Assembly (NCBI RefSeq): GCF_026191725.2
Contig: NZ_CP120863.1
Span: 1,220,001-1,284,000, forward strand
From: Roseibium porphyridii
GTDB lineage: Bacteria > Pseudomonadota > Alphaproteobacteria > Rhizobiales > Stappiaceae
Direction: 5' to 3'
Length of the DNA stretch: 64,000 bases
Part shown: in pieces, positions 63,603-64,000 of the stretch
Layout of the letters: every line of letters begins with the position of its first letter
Position numbering within the stretch: position 1 is the stretch's first letter
Made by a program: the position numbers and the translations under genes
Notes under the pieces: generated by a model
Told to the model about the DNA's origin: nothing
The model's database searches: none
The model's input: the letters and a program-made list of their open reading frames with translations, nothing else

Positions 63603-64000
63603 ATGAAATTCTTTAGCCTTGCGGCGAGTGCCGCGCTGGCACTCGGTGTGGTGTCTGCGCACGCCGAACCTTTTAAAGTCGGCATGATCACCACGCTTTC
63701 AGGGGGCGGCGCAGGTCTTGGTATTGATGTGCGCGATGGTTTCATGCTGGCGGTCAAGCAAGCCGGCAACGAGAATATCGAAGTCATCATTGAAGACGAC
63801 CAGCGCAAACCGGACATCGCGGTACAGCTTGCTGACAAGCTTGTGCAGTCTGAAAAGGTCGACGTGTTGACCGGAATCATCTGGTCCAATCTGGCTATGG
63901 CCGTGGTGCCTGCAGTCACCGCGCAAGGAAAATTCTACCTCTCGCCCAATGCGGGGCCATCCGCACTTGCAGGCAAGGGATGCCATCCGAACTATTTCAA
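63603..64000 (+). CDS. ABC transporter substrate-binding protein, LivJ type (3' end outside window)
   Basis: The first 132 codons of a periplasmic binding protein. Signal peptide about residues 1-21 (FFSLAASAALALGVVSAHA), then EPFKVGMITTLSGGGAGLGI, IIEDDQRKPDIAVQLADKLV and VLTGIIWSNLAMAVVPAVTA, typical of the branched-chain-amino-acid/amide class. ATG 63603 has AGGAGAGA upstream. The gene runs off the right edge; transporter partners would be outside. Confidence 0.85.
   Translation, partial: MKFFSLAASAALALGVVSAHAEPFKVGMITTLSGGGAGLGIDVRDGFMLAVKQAGNENIEVIIEDDQRKPDIAVQLADKLVQSEKVDVLTGIIWSNLAMAVVPAVTAQGKFYLSPNAGPSALAGKGCHPNYF

Overview
The window looks like chromosomal DNA of a metabolically versatile alphaproteobacterium. 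The evidence is a class I 5-aminolevulinate synthase (C4 heme pathway), an RpiR-type regulator divergent from inositol dehydrogenase, many binding-protein-dependent ABC importers, and moderately high GC. Gene content would fit a marine or host-associated Stappiaceae member (Roseibium/Labrenzia-like), but that is inference. I see no tRNA, rRNA, CRISPR array, insertion sequence or prophage.

Layout. (1) 1-3157: RpiR/MurR-type regulator (cut by the left edge) divergent from iolG and a second Gfo/Idh/MocA dehydrogenase. (2) 3439-6651: KefF-like quinone reductase, Kef K+/H+ antiporter and a DsbA/FrnE-like oxidoreductase. (3) 6736-19181: a galactoside locus. One long minus-strand operon carries binding protein, two permeases, alpha-galactosidase GH36, sugar SDR, dgoK, dgoA, lactonase and beta-galactosidase GH42. 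It is divergent from an IclR regulator and the ABC ATPase, and only galactonate dehydratase is missing. (4) 19500-21092: BCCT transporter behind a structured leader. (5) 21472-27206: Liv-type ABC importer plus an alpha/beta hydrolase. (6) 27222-34757: an unusual minus-strand redox cluster with three Rieske-domain fusions (to a heme-type membrane domain, a ThDP enzyme and a glutamate-synthase FMN domain), three small membrane or cysteine-motif proteins and an antiporter. (7) 34911-38356: DUF1194 protein, an A/T-rich orphan gene, and hemA with an FNR-like box upstream. (8) 38719-42477: TetR regulator, crotonase, acyl-CoA ligase and two MaoC proteins. (9) 42561-45677: ArsR/SRPBCC pair, DUF427, CofD-like protein and RbsD. 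(10) 46031-53617: LacI-controlled sugar ABC operon with two architecturally odd permeases and a GH63-like hydrolase, possibly for a glycosylglycerate. (11) 53684-62004: trypsin-like protease, transglutaminase, circularly permuted ATP-grasp/alpha-E fusion and transglutaminase/DUF2126 fusion. (12) 62132-64000: family-3 binding protein and the start of a Liv-type binding protein.

The strongest non-obvious signals are these. A 25-base operator with one mismatch lies both in front of the TetR gene (38675) and, 17 kb away, inside the promoter of the Liv importer (21352), tying importer and hydrolase to the acyl-CoA genes as one regulon. Three Rieske fusions are clustered. An ABC permease carries a DUF11-like domain between its first two membrane helices, next to a permease with about four extra N-terminal helices. 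An ArsR operator is a perfect palindrome that contains its own start codon. An SDR dehydrogenase has Asn where the catalytic Lys should be.
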